Counted from the first letter of the stretch, positions 10,213 to 20,481 are shown. The stretch: DNA of 64,000 nt from Coenobita brevimanus (GCA_032717465.1 CM064632.1:24868101-24932100); one strand, 5' to 3'. Made by a program: numbers and translations. The notes: generated by a model from the sequence alone, not told the origin.

Positions 10213-11124
10213 TGTGAAAAATGTTGAATAGTTCTGTTAAACAAATCGGGACCCTCTTTCTGGGCACCAAAATGTGAAAAATGTTTAATGTATCCAAGTC
10301 GGTATCCCTGCCGGGACACCGCTATGCAAGAATTTTCTGGTAAACAACTCGTAGGGTGTTACCTTTCCCTGCAGTTGTCTAAGTAAATTAAACAAGTCTC
10401 ATAGAGTTGGTGAAACGTAAATTAAATTTAACTCACCTACAATACTATCTTCTATCCTATAGCTAATCCCCCCTTGAATTGGCCAATTCGTAAAGGTTAC
10501 TTAGCTATATGAAGAGGGAGTGATCGTTAACCGATGACGATGAGGCTGCCTGGTATAGTTGCTTGGGCAAGCAAGCGTCCTTAAGGTGTATCATTATACA
10601 ATCGTGCTAACTCCACGAGAGCTAGGAGCAGAATGAGTGAACGCGGCAAGCCCCAACTCTTCATCGAATTGTGGGTTGCCAACTCTTATTTAATTACAGT
10701 ACTAAATACAGTTAAATTACATCATGATATGTACAGGGCAAATCTAACAAATTAATCTTAGTTCCACTTAAACTAAAGTTAGACCAAATACTCCCTTTAA
10801 CTATGTAAATATCTTAATTCCACATCTGCCTTAACAGGGGAATCTTTCCCTGCTTGCCACGTCACCTATCGCGCAGACGCAGTTTAGGTCAGTGGAAAAT
10901 ACCACATAATTACATGTATTTACAATGCATAGTTGTCCACGGGGGTTAAATACAGTAGCATTTAATTTATCAGTAACAAGAATTATTAAAGAGAACGTCA
11001 TTTCTGGGTTATTAAAACCGCTTGAACAATTAACAACAGTCTCTATTATTCCTCTGCCTTTAACCAGGGATAACTATGATAAATTTAGAGAGCTCAACTG
11101 CTCTGGGGGAAAATATTTCCCACA
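10213..11124 (-). repeat. BEL/Pao 3' LTR (912 bp)
   Basis: Near-identical to 17632-18544. On the minus strand it starts TGTGGGAAATATTTTCCCCC and ends CATTTTTCACA. No clear polypurine tract precedes it on the minus strand (sequence there is GGCCCCAAAAC), which is unusual. The first 60 bp on the plus strand hold a second, internal copy of the terminus starting at 10273. Confidence 0.95.
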
Positions 11125-11156
11125 GTTTTGGGGCCGGCGGAAAATGATACATTGTA

Positions 11157-11651
11157 TCATGTAATATGACCCTTAGCCAAGAGTTCCCTCCATAGTTCTC
11201 GAGAACCCTGTGCTGCGGCCCTACTAGGTCGCGCCTCTTGACCCGTTTGATCTTCACCATTCTCTGGATCCGGAGTGGCTGCTAACTCAAGGGGTACCAG
11301 TTTATCAATAGTTTTTATACTGGTATGTCCCCTGCATTTTATTTTTACTAGTCTCAGCACCCCTTCAGAATCTGGATGTGTGGAGATCACTTTAGCTAAT
11401 GGCCACTGGAATCTTGGCTGTTCAGTCTTCACTAAGACCACATCTCCTATGTTAATAACTGATTTGTTGCTGGCAGCTTGAGCTCCATAAGACCTCTCGC
11501 GTAGGCTCAAAAGATACTCTTCGCTCCAATGTCTATTCCAAGTATCCAGCACCCTTTTCAGACGTAGATATCCCTCCCGCAGATGTTGTCCTAAATCATT
11601 ATTTTCTATGTTAGCATCATCAACTTCTTCCTGGATATCCACACAAGGCAT
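11157..11651 (-). pseudogene. BEL/Pao Pol C-terminal domain (DUF5641-like)
   Basis: 164 codons after the integrase core, in a different frame from it. Recognisable are WSEEYLLSLRER and the GDVVLVK...RFQWPLAKV segment followed by VLRLVKIKCRG. These are typical of the domain that follows the BEL/Pao integrase and is thought to act in target-DNA binding. The tail ends in PLELAATPD and a polar stretch. It begins with MPC only because the frame opens there. An indel near 11650 separates it from the integrase frame that ends at 11606. Not a separate gene. Confidence 0.85.
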
Positions 11652-12205
11652 CGGATGCCATATAACATGTGAGCCGGTGTTAAGGCCTCTAGCGAGTCGC
11701 TAGTGTCATCTTGATAAGTCAGAGGTCTATTATTAATCCTGGCTTCAATTTCAGTTATTACCGTTTTTAAATCTTCTCTCGTGATCTTAGTTCTATGGAA
11801 TGTTTTCCTCAGGCAGTTCTTGACAATACCAATCATTCTTTCGGTAAATCCATTTTGCCATGGAGCTCTTGGAGCTGTGAACTGCCAAATACAATTTCGG
11901 ATTCCCAGCGCCGACTTAACCTTTGGGTCGTTCAGTATGTTCAACAGTAAAGGTGCTGCTCCAACTAAATTAGTTCCGTTGTCGCATATTAACTTGCCAG
12001 GACAAGACCTTCTAGCGGCAAATCTGCGAAAGACATTGAGGAATGTCTCTGAGCTTAGGTCTTCCGCTAATTCTCGATGGACTGCCCTTGTGTAGACACA
12101 AGTAAATAAACAAATGTAAACTTTATGGGGAGTTTCCTCACCCGTAACAGTTATAGCCCCTGTGTAGTCCACTCCTGTTATATGGAAGGGCCGACTTATG
12201 CACAC
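11606..12205 (-). pseudogene. BEL/Pao integrase catalytic core
   Basis: 199 codons with the DDE catalytic core: GVDYTGAI (first Asp, residue 12), ICDNGTNLVGA (second Asp) and APWQNGFTERMIGIVKNCLRK (Glu). Integrase would join the cDNA to host DNA in the nucleus. The zinc-binding HHCC part lies upstream at about 12206-12375 in the same frame. A TAA stop at 12323-12325 there, and the hAT-like insertion before it, cut it off from RNase H. The frame is lost near 11640 where the C-terminal domain begins. Confidence 0.9.
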
Positions 12206-12378
12206 CCTATCCTTCGGTAGGGCTGGTGGTCCTGGGTAGATATAAGGTCGCTGCTCATACCTCCTACAAATGATGCAGTTTTTGAGATATTTTTTAATAA
12301 CCTGTCTACCCTTAGGAATCCATTACCTTTCCCGAATTTGGGCTATGGTCTGCGGTACACCTTCATGGAGAGTGGAAA

Positions 12379-12636
12379 TGTCAGGGCTGTTTCTAGCCTT
12401 TTGGGGGCCCTAGGCAGAATGCTGTTTGGGGGCCCCTATCTTAGACCAGGGATGCCAGACGAAAAGGCGTGAACAAAAGCCAAGACAGCCAAGAAATAGC
12501 CAAGCACCACAACCTCGAGTCACTTTTCACATATTTTAATTTCTTAAAAAGCTAATATTGGCAGCCTGGGGGCCCCCTAGTGGCATCGGGGGCCCTAGGC
12601 AACCGCATACTTCGCCTATAGCAAGAAACGGCCCTG
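12379..12636. mobile_element. Non-autonomous hAT-like transposon (MITE) inside BEL pol
   Basis: About 255 bp with terminal inverted repeats: CAGGGCTGTTTCTAGC at 12382-12397 and its near complement GCAAGAAACGGCCCTG at 12621-12636. CAGGG...CCCTG ends are characteristic of hAT elements. Flanks AGTGGAAA (12371-12378) and AGTGGAAT (12637-12644) look like an 8-bp target duplication with one mismatch. Internal GGGGGCCCTAGGCA blocks occur near both ends. Removing the element plus one 8-bp flank brings the BEL frames on either side into register, which independently supports the boundaries. No transposase is encoded. Confidence 0.85.
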
Positions 12637-13599
12637 AGTGGAATCATGGGCTTCCTTTATAATAAGTTGTACAAAGCATCCACTCTTAGATAATAAAATG
12701 GGATGTTTGGTTTGGATGGGCAAGTCAGCCTTTACCAATCGGCCTCGACATCTTATCAGACCTTTTCCGTCTAAGAACAAGCCTAAATTCTTCATCAGCT
12801 TATTCCCTTTTCCAGTGTCTTGGCCTAAAAGTTTATATATTTCCCCGTGAGAATTTCTTTGTACTCTTTTCAGCCAGTATTCTAGGGAATCTAATTTCTG
12901 AAACCCCATCTTCTTATTCAAAAATTCAACAACCAATTTAGTAGTATTTAGAAGTTGTCTTATCGATGAAAATCGGCTGATGTCAATTACTTCTGGCTCA
13001 GGTACTACAGGATCCAAGTTCACTACACTAACCTCGGCAATACTGTACTGTTTCTGTTCAGGCCAATCCTTAGTGAGTAACCATTTAAGACCTTTAAACC
13101 ACAAGTTATCTTTGATCAGTCTCCTTACGGTCGAACCTCTCGTGAGCAGATCAGCTGGATTTTGTTTGGAGGACACATGCATGAAATTAAATTTGGAAGA
13201 CAGCTCTTTAATCGTCTTCACTCTATTACGGACGAAAGGAATTTTACTGTCTTCCTTCCCTATCCAGTAAAGACAAATCTCACTGTCAGTCCATATGTAA
13301 ATATCCTCAAACTGAGTATAAAGAGTTGTGGTTATATACCTGGCCAATTTAGTTCCTACTTCAATGGAAGCCAATTCCATTTGAGGTAGGGTTCTTTCTT
13401 TAAATGGCGCAACTCTGGCTTTGGACATTATAATCTTACTATCCTCTCCTGTTGCGCAATAAGCTACTGCTCCATAGGCCCTCTGAGAAGCATCACAAAA
13501 TATGTGTAAGTGCGGCTTCTCATTACTGTTTATTTTCCTGGGAATACATATGCTTGATGTAGTTTCAAACTCCTTTCTAAACTGTTCCCATTGTTCCAC
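12616..13599 (-). pseudogene. BEL/Pao RNase H and pre-integrase region
   Basis: 327 codons in the same frame as the RT segment but separated by a TGA at 13624-13626. It shows HIFCDASQRAYGAVAY (first RNase H Asp), the EVGTKLARYI helix, YIWTDSEICLYWI (later Asp) and KQNPADLLTRG, all standard for BEL/Pao RNase H. It then shows the KHPILLSKSG...LIIKEAH start of the integrase zinc-binding region. The last few codons (12616-12636) belong to the hAT-like insert, so the natural protein is interrupted there. RNase H would degrade the RNA strand during cDNA synthesis. Confidence 0.9.
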
Positions 13600-13623
13600 A
13601 TATGTCTCACCTAATTCAGTGTC

Positions 13624-14754
13624 TCAGTCTAACTTTTCTCGCCAAGCCTCCTGTACTAAACATTTGCCCCTAATAACTATAGGATTGACAAATCCTAATG
13701 GGTCAAATGGCTTGGAAACCTGACCTAACAAGGACCTCTCGGTGAGAGTGACATCAGAGAACTTAATTGGTTTCAAACTTATTACATCAGCTGTTGTATC
13801 CCAGTTAAGACCTAACACGTTTTGAGTTTTGGGAATGTCAAAATCTGGATAGTCCTCTTGTATTTTATTCCTCAAAAGCGGTGAATTTGTATTCCAGCTC
13901 TGTAACGGCAAATCTGCCTTCCCACATTCGGAATTGGCTACTTCATAAGCCTTCAAAGCTTCCGACTCTGTATCAGCAACACCTTGCAAATTATCCATAT
14001 AAAAAGCCTGCCCTATTTCTGGACATTTGGCATTTTCAAAATTATGCTTTAAAGTGTTGCAAAGTAGGAAAGGACTAGCACAAGAACCAAAGAGCACCGA
14101 TCGGAAACAGTAAGTTTTCAATGGACTATCCTTATTTTGAGGATCATGAGGCCAGAGGAATTTTGTAAATTTCCTATCCTCATCTCTCAGTCCTATTTTG
14201 AGAAAAGCCTTACTAATGTCTGCTGTGTAAGCGTAAGGTTTCTCTCTAAATCTTAGTAACACATTCCCTAACTTCTCTGTTAGTGTAGGTCCAGGGTATA
14301 GGCAATCGTTCAAGCTAGCTGATCCCTTGGACGCTTTACTACTACAGTTGAATACTATCCTTATGGGAGTAGTTACTGAATCCTTGCTTACAGCATGATG
14401 TGGTAAGTAGTGTCCTTCTTTGTGGTTAACAGGGTATTCTACCTCTTCTATAAATTTATTCTTCAATTGATCCCTTATAATATTATCATATAGGATCAGA
14501 TGTTCTGGTTTATCTCTCAACTTTCTTAGAAGAGAATTTAACTGAGCTTTAGCTGCTTGGTAATTTGTTGGTAACTCTGAGTGGTTTAGTTTCCATGGTA
14601 ATCCTACCCAATACTGTCCATCCTTAAATTCCACAGACTGGTTATACAAGTCCAATGTTATTTTATCTTCAGGGGTTGGTTCCTCAGAGTGTATTCGTAC
14701 ACTGTCTAGGTCACAGTTTGTGTACAGGTTCAATGTTTTCATCCAACAAGTCAT
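13624..14754 (-). pseudogene. BEL/Pao reverse transcriptase
   Basis: 376 codons. It opens with LDSVRIHSEEPTPED and YWVGLPWK, the conserved BEL/Pao pre-RT block. RT motifs follow: IRIVFNCSSK, YTADISKAFLKI (catalytic Asp at about residue 179), FRSVLFGSCASPFLL and the active-site box FYMDN at about residues 251-255, with Asn in place of the second Asp of the common YxDD. GLNWDT and DPLGFVNPIVI of the thumb/connection follow. It would make cDNA from element RNA in cytoplasmic particles. The frame is +1 relative to gag-protease with a 44-bp overlap; this could be a programmed shift but BEL elements usually have one ORF, so a 1-nt lesion is likelier. It ends at an in-frame TGA. Confidence 0.92.
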
Positions 14755-16708
14755 TTATCTGAGTAGGTTCTAATTCTGCACCTATTCTAGCTACCATCAA
14801 TGACTGTGTGGGGGTAACAAAGACTGAGTCTACTAGTTTGGCCTCTCCTTTAACTTGTTTTGGAAAAGGCAACTGACCCATAATAAGGTTACCTCCTGGA
14901 CTCTTGAACAACTGTACCTTATTCCTTTTGAAAGTCCTATGTAGGAATCTCCCACAATAATCAGAACCAATTATCATTTTTATGGGACCCACAGTATCTG
15001 ATTCCACATTCTGTTTAGCCAACTTTATCCCTGAGCTTTGCAGATGATCAGAGGTTTCCTTCAATCCCTTTATGTATATACTTGTCTCCATAGTATCAAG
15101 CACAGCTGCTGTTATACGGCATTTATATCTCCCTAATTGTATTACAGGTCTAACTAAATCAAAAGACTGAGCCTTCCTAGTTGTCAAGAATCCTGTAATG
15201 GCTAGATTTACCTTGCCGTTAACTGGTAACTTTAATTTCTTCACAATGTCTGCAGAAATGAAAGTTTTCTGAGCACCCGTATCAAACAGGGTACATACTA
15301 ATTGGTTTCTATTCTCAAACAATACTTTCACATCTGCTATTGGTACTGCAGCTGGCATTACTAATGGAGCATTCCCTTTTGCAATTGTCATATTGACGCT
15401 TGCAGGTTTAGGAACCTCAATTTTCATCCTAGGGCATAAAGCACTATGATGATGATCCTTTTTGCATTTTAAGCAAAGATTTAATTTAGTCTTACAGTCC
15501 GCGGCAGCATGTTCGGAGTTCATACAGATTATACAACACCCCAGTTCCTGAAGCTTCCCTACTCTAGAAGCATAATCAGGGTAGTGTTGACAAAATACAC
15601 TGGAATGTTGCTCACCACAAAAGACACAAACTTTCCTGTCTTTTACCATGGAAGGTTTTATTTCCTTAATATCCTCAGCATGTCTATTCCTTGGCTTTAA
15701 TACTTTATCCTGGGCCTTTGTGGAGCTAAGGAAAGTACCTATCTCTTCTTTAGGCACATACTTAGTCTTCTCTGACTTAACTTTCCCAATCAGTTGGTTA
15801 GTGGGTTTTTTCCTTACTTCAGTCTTCTGTTTGACCTCAGTATTGTTTAATGTTCCTTGCAAATGTTTACAGAGTTGCATCAAGCCTTCCTCAATCTCTT
15901 CACAGGAGAAATTATCCTTCTGGTACCTACCATACAAAGCATCCTTGGTTTTCGGTGGTAGCTTTAAGGACACAATTCTTGAAAGCACCCAATCTGATGT
16001 CTTAATATCTTCGTAAGTACCTAAGGCCCTTAAATTACAACTTAGTGCAATTCTAAATTTTTGCAAGGAATCAAAATCATGCCTAGGCGTGGGTAATTCT
16101 ATTAGAGCCCTTAATAAATGATTTATAACTTGCTCCCTGTCTTCGTAATTTTGTCTAAGGATGGTCAAAGCCACCTCATAGTTATTTTCTTCTACTGGTA
16201 ATTCTTTTATCAGTTGATATGGTGTTCCTTTGACCTGTCCTAACAAATAGGTAAGTTTGGTGACTTTAGGGAGATCTGTTCTATCGTGTACCAAATATTT
16301 GAACTGGTCCCAGAAGGATTTCCAGTTCTGCTCCCCATCAAATTCCGGAAGCGTTATTTGTGGTAACACAGCTCTACTCTGCTGTGCCACAACTTGTGTT
16401 TCCGCGGCAGTGTCAGCTAATTCTGACTCTAGTGTCTTTACCACAGTTAAGTATTCTTCTAATTTGTCTTCAAACTTCGTAGTTTCTGACTCTAAGAGTT
16501 CCTTATTCTCAGCCTTTACTATAGCCGCTTCTAAAGTTAAGTAACTCTCTTCGTACTTATTCCATCGATCTTTCAGGATATTTAGGAGACTATTTATTCT
16601 CTCCTTGGACAGAGGTATTTGGTCCAACGACTGGTTACAATCATTTATGGTTCTAGTTACCCATCCTGCCTTACTACTAGAAGATCTTTGCAATAAAGAA
16701 ACAGACAT
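14711..16708 (-). CDS. BEL/Pao Gag with aspartic protease
   Basis: 665 codons, uninterrupted. The N-terminus (about 1-110) is helical with a coiled-coil-like KYEESYLTLEAAIVKAENKELLESETTKFEDK-type region. Residues 115-290 hold the BEL Gag core with LPQITLPEFDGE and WKSFWDQFKYLV (DUF1759 type). Residues 361-425 contain three cysteine clusters (CVFC, CCIIC...H...C, CLKC...H..LC), zinc knuckles for RNA packaging. The retropepsin-like domain (DUF1758 type) follows, with LFDTGAQKTFIS at about 475-484 providing the catalytic Asp. The ATG at 16706-16708 sits 312 bp below the end of the SGNH ORF in the same frame. Structural protein of the particle plus its maturation protease. Confidence 0.92.
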   Translation of the reverse strand: MSVSLLQRSSSSKAGWVTRTINDCNQSLDQIPLSKERINSLLNILKDRWNKYEESYLTLEAAIVKAENKELLESETTKFEDKLEEYLTVVKTLESELADTAAETQVVAQQSRAVLPQITLPEFDGEQNWKSFWDQFKYLVHDRTDLPKVTKLTYLLGQVKGTPYQLIKELPVEENNYEVALTILRQNYEDREQVINHLLRALIELPTPRHDFDSLQKFRIALSCNLRALGTYEDIKTSDWVLSRIVSLKLPPKTKDALYGRYQKDNFSCEEIEEGLMQLCKHLQGTLNNTEVKQKTEVRKKPTNQLIGKVKSEKTKYVPKEEIGTFLSSTKAQDKVLKPRNRHAEDIKEIKPSMVKDRKVCVFCGEQHSSVFCQHYPDYASRVGKLQELGCCIICMNSEHAAADCKTKLNLCLKCKKDHHHSALCPRMKIEVPKPASVNMTIAKGNAPLVMPAAVPIADVKVLFENRNQLVCTLFDTGAQKTFISADIVKKLKLPVNGKVNLAITGFLTTRKAQSFDLVRPVIQLGRYKCRITAAVLDTMETSIYIKGLKETSDHLQSSGIKLAKQNVESDTVGPIKMIIGSDYCGRFLHRTFKRNKVQLFKSPGGNLIMGQLPFPKQVKGEAKLVDSVFVTPTQSLMVARIGAELEPTQINDLLDENIEPVHKL

Positions 16709-17020
16709 GTTGACGGAGTTCTAATTTAATAATTTAATTATGAATTCCAACCACAATTTTACCTCAACTTGGTAATGATTTGATTATTTTAAATTTTGAA
16801 GAGGGTAGGGATTAAGTCCTCATTGTGCAAATTATCCCTTCTCCCAATTTCGTTATATTCATTACAGCTCAGCTAATTATTCATTTAATTTTGAGGAGTG
16901 TAGGGATTAGGTCTATAATTTCAACCTATCCCCCAGGGTTATTAAACCTCTAGGGTTTTATTTCATCCTCACACTCAATTGCCAAAACACCCATATTCTC
17001 CGAGCTCAGAATTAATTACC
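16709..17020. other. Spacer between SGNH ORF and gag in the BEL element
   Basis: 312 bp, AT-rich, with stops in the frame shared by its neighbours. It contains two related segments on the plus strand (GAGGGTAGGGATTAAGTC at 16800 and GAGTGTAGGGATTAGGTC at 16893), a short degenerate internal duplication. Gag translation must cross this gap by reinitiation, an internal entry site or splicing; none can be seen directly. Confidence 0.5.
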
Positions 17021-17599
17021 TCAATACTCCATAGGCCCACCCATAGCTTGTACAGCATAGAACTCTCCTTTCTTATGTTCTACATAATTTATAAATTTCT
17101 GCAGAACCGCTTCCCTACCATGATGGTTCCAATGTATACCATCTGCTTTCAACATTGCTTGGAAGAGCTTGGCATTTAAATGTATGAAATCCCTTCCCTT
17201 CCTGGCCCGTTGCAACTTTCGGTTTACAGCTCTGCTAATTAATTTATATGTTCCATAACAAACTGGAGAGCCATATGGCAGGTTCCTTGGCTCGAGGAGG
17301 GTTATGGCTACTGAGGATTTACAAGAGCCCTCTATGGCTCCTACCACTGCTAAAATGTTCTCCACTACGTCATTGACCTCCACGTCCTCATGGATATCAT
17401 TTCCTCCAAGGAACAGGACCGTACGGTCATGCTCCAAGTCTAGTACGGCATTCAGCCTTTCATCTTCAGAGAAAGCGCTTGCCGTTCCTCCCGGAGCTCT
17501 ATAGACACGTACGTCCACGTCTTCCACTTCAGCCGAACGTGGTAGTAAACTGTGCCCCACAAAAGCAACTTTAAACACATTCAGCGCCTCGGCACACAT
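17021..17599 (-). CDS. SGNH/GDSL-type hydrolase-like ORF upstream of BEL gag
   Basis: 192 codons with a real ATG 33 bp inside the 5' LTR boundary, so this is the first ORF of the element's RNA. All four SGNH blocks are visible: FVGHSLL (nucleophile Ser17, with GHS for the usual GDS), APGGTAS (oxyanion Gly near 37-38), VLFLGGNDIH (Gly66 and Asn67) and DGIHWNHHG (catalytic Asp153 and His156). Length is near that of a single-domain SGNH acyl hydrolase. No signal peptide or membrane segment. Known family: such esterase domains occur in ORF1 of CR1/L2-type LINEs; I know of no standard BEL/Pao element with one. It is intact although pol is broken. Function in the element (lipid/membrane acyl hydrolysis, or RNA/particle role) is inference. 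It shares the gag frame but is separated by stops over 312 bp. Confidence 0.75.
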   Translation of the reverse strand: MCAEALNVFKVAFVGHSLLPRSAEVEDVDVRVYRAPGGTASAFSEDERLNAVLDLEHDRTVLFLGGNDIHEDVEVNDVVENILAVVGAIEGSCKSSVAITLLEPRNLPYGSPVCYGTYKLISRAVNRKLQRARKGRDFIHLNAKLFQAMLKADGIHWNHHGREAVLQKFINYVEHKKGEFYAVQAMGGPMEY

Positions 17600-17631
17600 C
17601 GGTTTTCCTCACTCGGTCAGGGCAACAAAAA

Positions 17632-18544
17632 TGTGAAAAATGTTGAATAGTTCTGTTAAACAAATCGGGACCCTCTTTCTGGGCACCAGAATGTGAGAAA
17701 TGTTTAATGTATCCAAGTCGGTATCCCTGCCGGGACACCGCTATGCAAGAATTTTCTGGTAAACAACTCGTAGGGTGTTACCTTTCCCTGAAGTCGTCTA
17801 AGTAAATTAAACAAGTCTCATAGAGTTAGGTGAAACGTAAATTAAATTTAACTCACCTACAATACTATCTTCTATCCTATAGCTAATCCCCCCTTGAATT
17901 GGCCAATTCATAAAGGTTACTTAGCTATATGAAGGGGGAGTGATCGTTAACCGATGACGATGAGGCTGCCTGGTATAGTTGCTTGGGCAAGCAAGCGTCC
18001 TTAAGGTGTATCATTATACAATCGTGCTAACTCCACGAGAGCTAGGAGCAGAGTGAGTGAACGCGGCAAGCCCCAACTCTTCATCGAATTGTGGGTTGCC
18101 AACTCTTATTTAATTACAGTACTAAATACAGTTAAATTACATCATGATATGTACAGGGCAAATCTAACAAATTAATCTTAGTTCCACTTAAACTAAAGTT
18201 AGACCAAATATTCCCTTTAACTATGTAAATATCTTAATTCCACATCTGCCTTAACAGGGGAATCTTTCCCTGCTTGCCACGTCACCTATCGCGCAGACGC
18301 AGTTTAGGTCAGTGGAAAATACCACATAATTACATGTATTTACAATGCATAGTTGTCCACGGGGGTTAAATGCAGTAGCATTTAATTTATCAATAACAAG
18401 AATTATTAAAGAGAACGTCATTTCTGGGTTATTAAAACCGCTTGAACAATTAACAACAGTCTCTATTATTTCTCTGCCTTTAACCAGGGATAACTATGAT
18501 AAATTTAGAGAGCGCAACTGCTCTGGGGGAAAATATTTCCCACA
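17632..18544 (-). repeat. BEL/Pao 5' LTR (913 bp)
   Basis: Matches 10213-11124. In the minus orientation it ends CATTTTTCACA at 17632 and is followed by TTTTTGTTGCCCTGACCGAG, a candidate primer-binding site of imperfect TGG type. Inside the LTR, 60 bp before its end, a second terminus-like copy (ending at 17692) is followed by TTCTGGTGCCCAGAAAGAGG, which looks more like a classical primer-binding site. Confidence 0.95.
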
Positions 18545-18650
18545 GGATGTAAGGATGGGTGGAAGGATATTAAGACAAGAGGGTGTAAAGGGACAGGAGG
18601 GTGCAAAGGGAGGGGACACGGAGGAAGGGGACAAAAGGGGGTCCTGTAGC
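18545..18650. repeat. Purine-rich minisatellite, right part
   Basis: Units like AGGGTGTAAAGGGACAGG continue the array at 9885-10207 after the BEL element. Confidence 0.75.
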
Positions 18651-18769
18651 CTTTGTAGAAGATTCTATTCCGGGCTGAGAGAGATCGGAAGTCCCTCCAG
18701 TGATAACCTTCTTGATTGCTCTTTGATGAATACTAGGGTAAATTGCGTGTCCGCGTCCAGGAGAGAGCT

Positions 18770-19050
<281 letters not shown>

Positions 19051-19249
19051 ATCTGCTTCCTCATCTTTCACACTTCTCCGACCCTCAAAAGAAAGTTTCC
19101 CCTCTTCGTTTCATTTTTCTTTTTTTCTTTTCATTTTTTTTGTGTGTTTCGTATTCCTTCCTTGTTGTATGCTTTCATTTTTTCCCATTATGTATCGGTC
19201 GTTCCACGATGCTTATTTAGTCCACTTGCCTCCCCACACTGTTCTGTTA

Positions 19250-19780
19250 CATCTCTCACAGCACACAGTACCACACTAGGCTACACTACACTCACACTCC
19301 ACTACACAACACCACACTTCACTGCATTACATCACACTTTACCATACTGCACCACACCACTTTGCACCAGCCCATCTCTCTCGCCACACCACACCACGTC
19401 ACTCTACACTTTTATTACTTTGCAGAAGGTGTACAAAGGAAGGAGAATCAGATTAAATTAAAAAAAAAATCATACCTTACGATAACACGCCCCATGTCAC
19501 CACGTATCAACAAACTACACCACTTTATTATACAACACTGCAGTACTCCACACATATCACACCACACACCACCATAATACACTACACCACACCACACCTC
19601 ACCTCAGTCCACCACATCACACCTCTCCATAGTCCGCCACACCACACCTCACCTCACCTCAGTCTACCACATCACACCTTTCCATAGTCCGCCACACCAC
19701 ACCACACCACACAATCACCCTACACCACACCACACCACGCCGCACATAATCACTCTACACCACACTAATCTCCTTTTCAG
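19250..19780. repeat. CACAC-rich degenerate satellite
   Basis: Repeating CTACACCACACCAC-type units with occasional longer repeats such as TCCATAGTCCGCCACACCACACC (about 19627 and 19682). Interrupted by a unique stretch near 19420-19500. Confidence 0.8.
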
Positions 19781-20038
19781 GCACACAGCGACCATGTTGC
19801 CATTCTTTGTTTAAACGTTTACATGTCTTAATTCTTTTCGGCTCCTACGACTCAGTATTAGTTCAGTAAAATCGTGTCACGTTAGGTGGAACATCATATT
19901 AAACATAACCTAAGTATGATGCTGCTGTCATTTTAGGTCATCCTGTTAACTCATTTACTTTCCCGACTTTTTTATTTTTTTATTTTTTTTATTCTTTTTT
20001 CCCTCACACGATTTGCTTTAAACTTGGAGAGATTTTTT
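19781..20038. other. No gene seen
   Basis: T-rich sequence. Confidence 0.3.
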
Positions 20039-20240
20039 TTTTCCTCCACCTCCCACTCCTCCACTCCACCTCCCACTCCACCTCCCTTTCCATCACCACA
20101 CCCCACTCCATCACTCCACCCTACTCCACCACTACACCTCCCACTCCACCTCCTACTCCACCACTCCACCTCCTACTCCACCACCACACCCCATTCCACC
20201 ATCACACCCCACTCCATCACCACACCCCAATCCACCTTAG
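20039..20240. repeat. (CTCCACCTC)-type minisatellite
   Basis: Degenerate CACTCCACCTCC / CACCACACCCC units on the plus strand. Confidence 0.8.
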
Positions 20241-20365
20241 GACTAAGAGTCTGGATAGGGAGGCTGCTAGAGATCGAGCAGCGTTGTGAGCCGAGATTAG
20301 ATCATCAATGTCATCGCCTGTAAGGATGTTGTAACCTTTCTAAATGAATGAACGAACGAAATCTC
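20241..20365 (+). pseudogene. RTE-like LINE 3' end fragment
   Basis: Reads LDREAARDRAA-like codons followed by the untranslated end and a (GAAC/GAAT) tail at 20342-20360. It matches the end of the LINE at 545-1195 (CTGCTAGAGATCGAGC in both). Confidence 0.65.
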
Positions 20366-20480
20366 CTCCTGAACTAACCAATATTAAAACCTTCCATTCC
20401 TCCCCTTCCTCAGTGTTCATATGGCAATAATTCGCTGAACATTCTCATTCTCCTGTCGCAATGCCAGATGAGTGCAAAAA

Positions 20481-20481
<1 letters not shown>

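Larger units (their letters stand above)
10208..18549 (-). mobile_element. BEL/Pao LTR retrotransposon, complete but broken
   Basis: Two direct LTRs (10213-11124 and 17632-18544) start TGTG and end CACA and are flanked by a perfect 5-bp target duplication GGATG (10208-10212, 18545-18549). Coding order on the minus strand is accessory SGNH ORF, gag with protease, reverse transcriptase, RNase H, integrase and a BEL-type C-terminal domain. The order, the three-cysteine-cluster gag/protease region and the C-terminal domain place it in BEL/Pao. By eye the LTRs differ by about 12 substitutions and one 1-bp indel (about 1.3%), so insertion is fairly recent. Lesions: frame change at the gag/RT junction, TGA at 13624-13626, a hAT-like insertion at 12379-12636, TAA at 12323-12325 and a frameshift near 11650. 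It can no longer supply a full Pol. Confidence 0.93.

Noticed and set aside
9780..10319. 179-codon minus-strand ORF rich in Pro/Ser/Leu
   Set aside because: Translation of the purine-rich minisatellite and the BEL LTR boundary.
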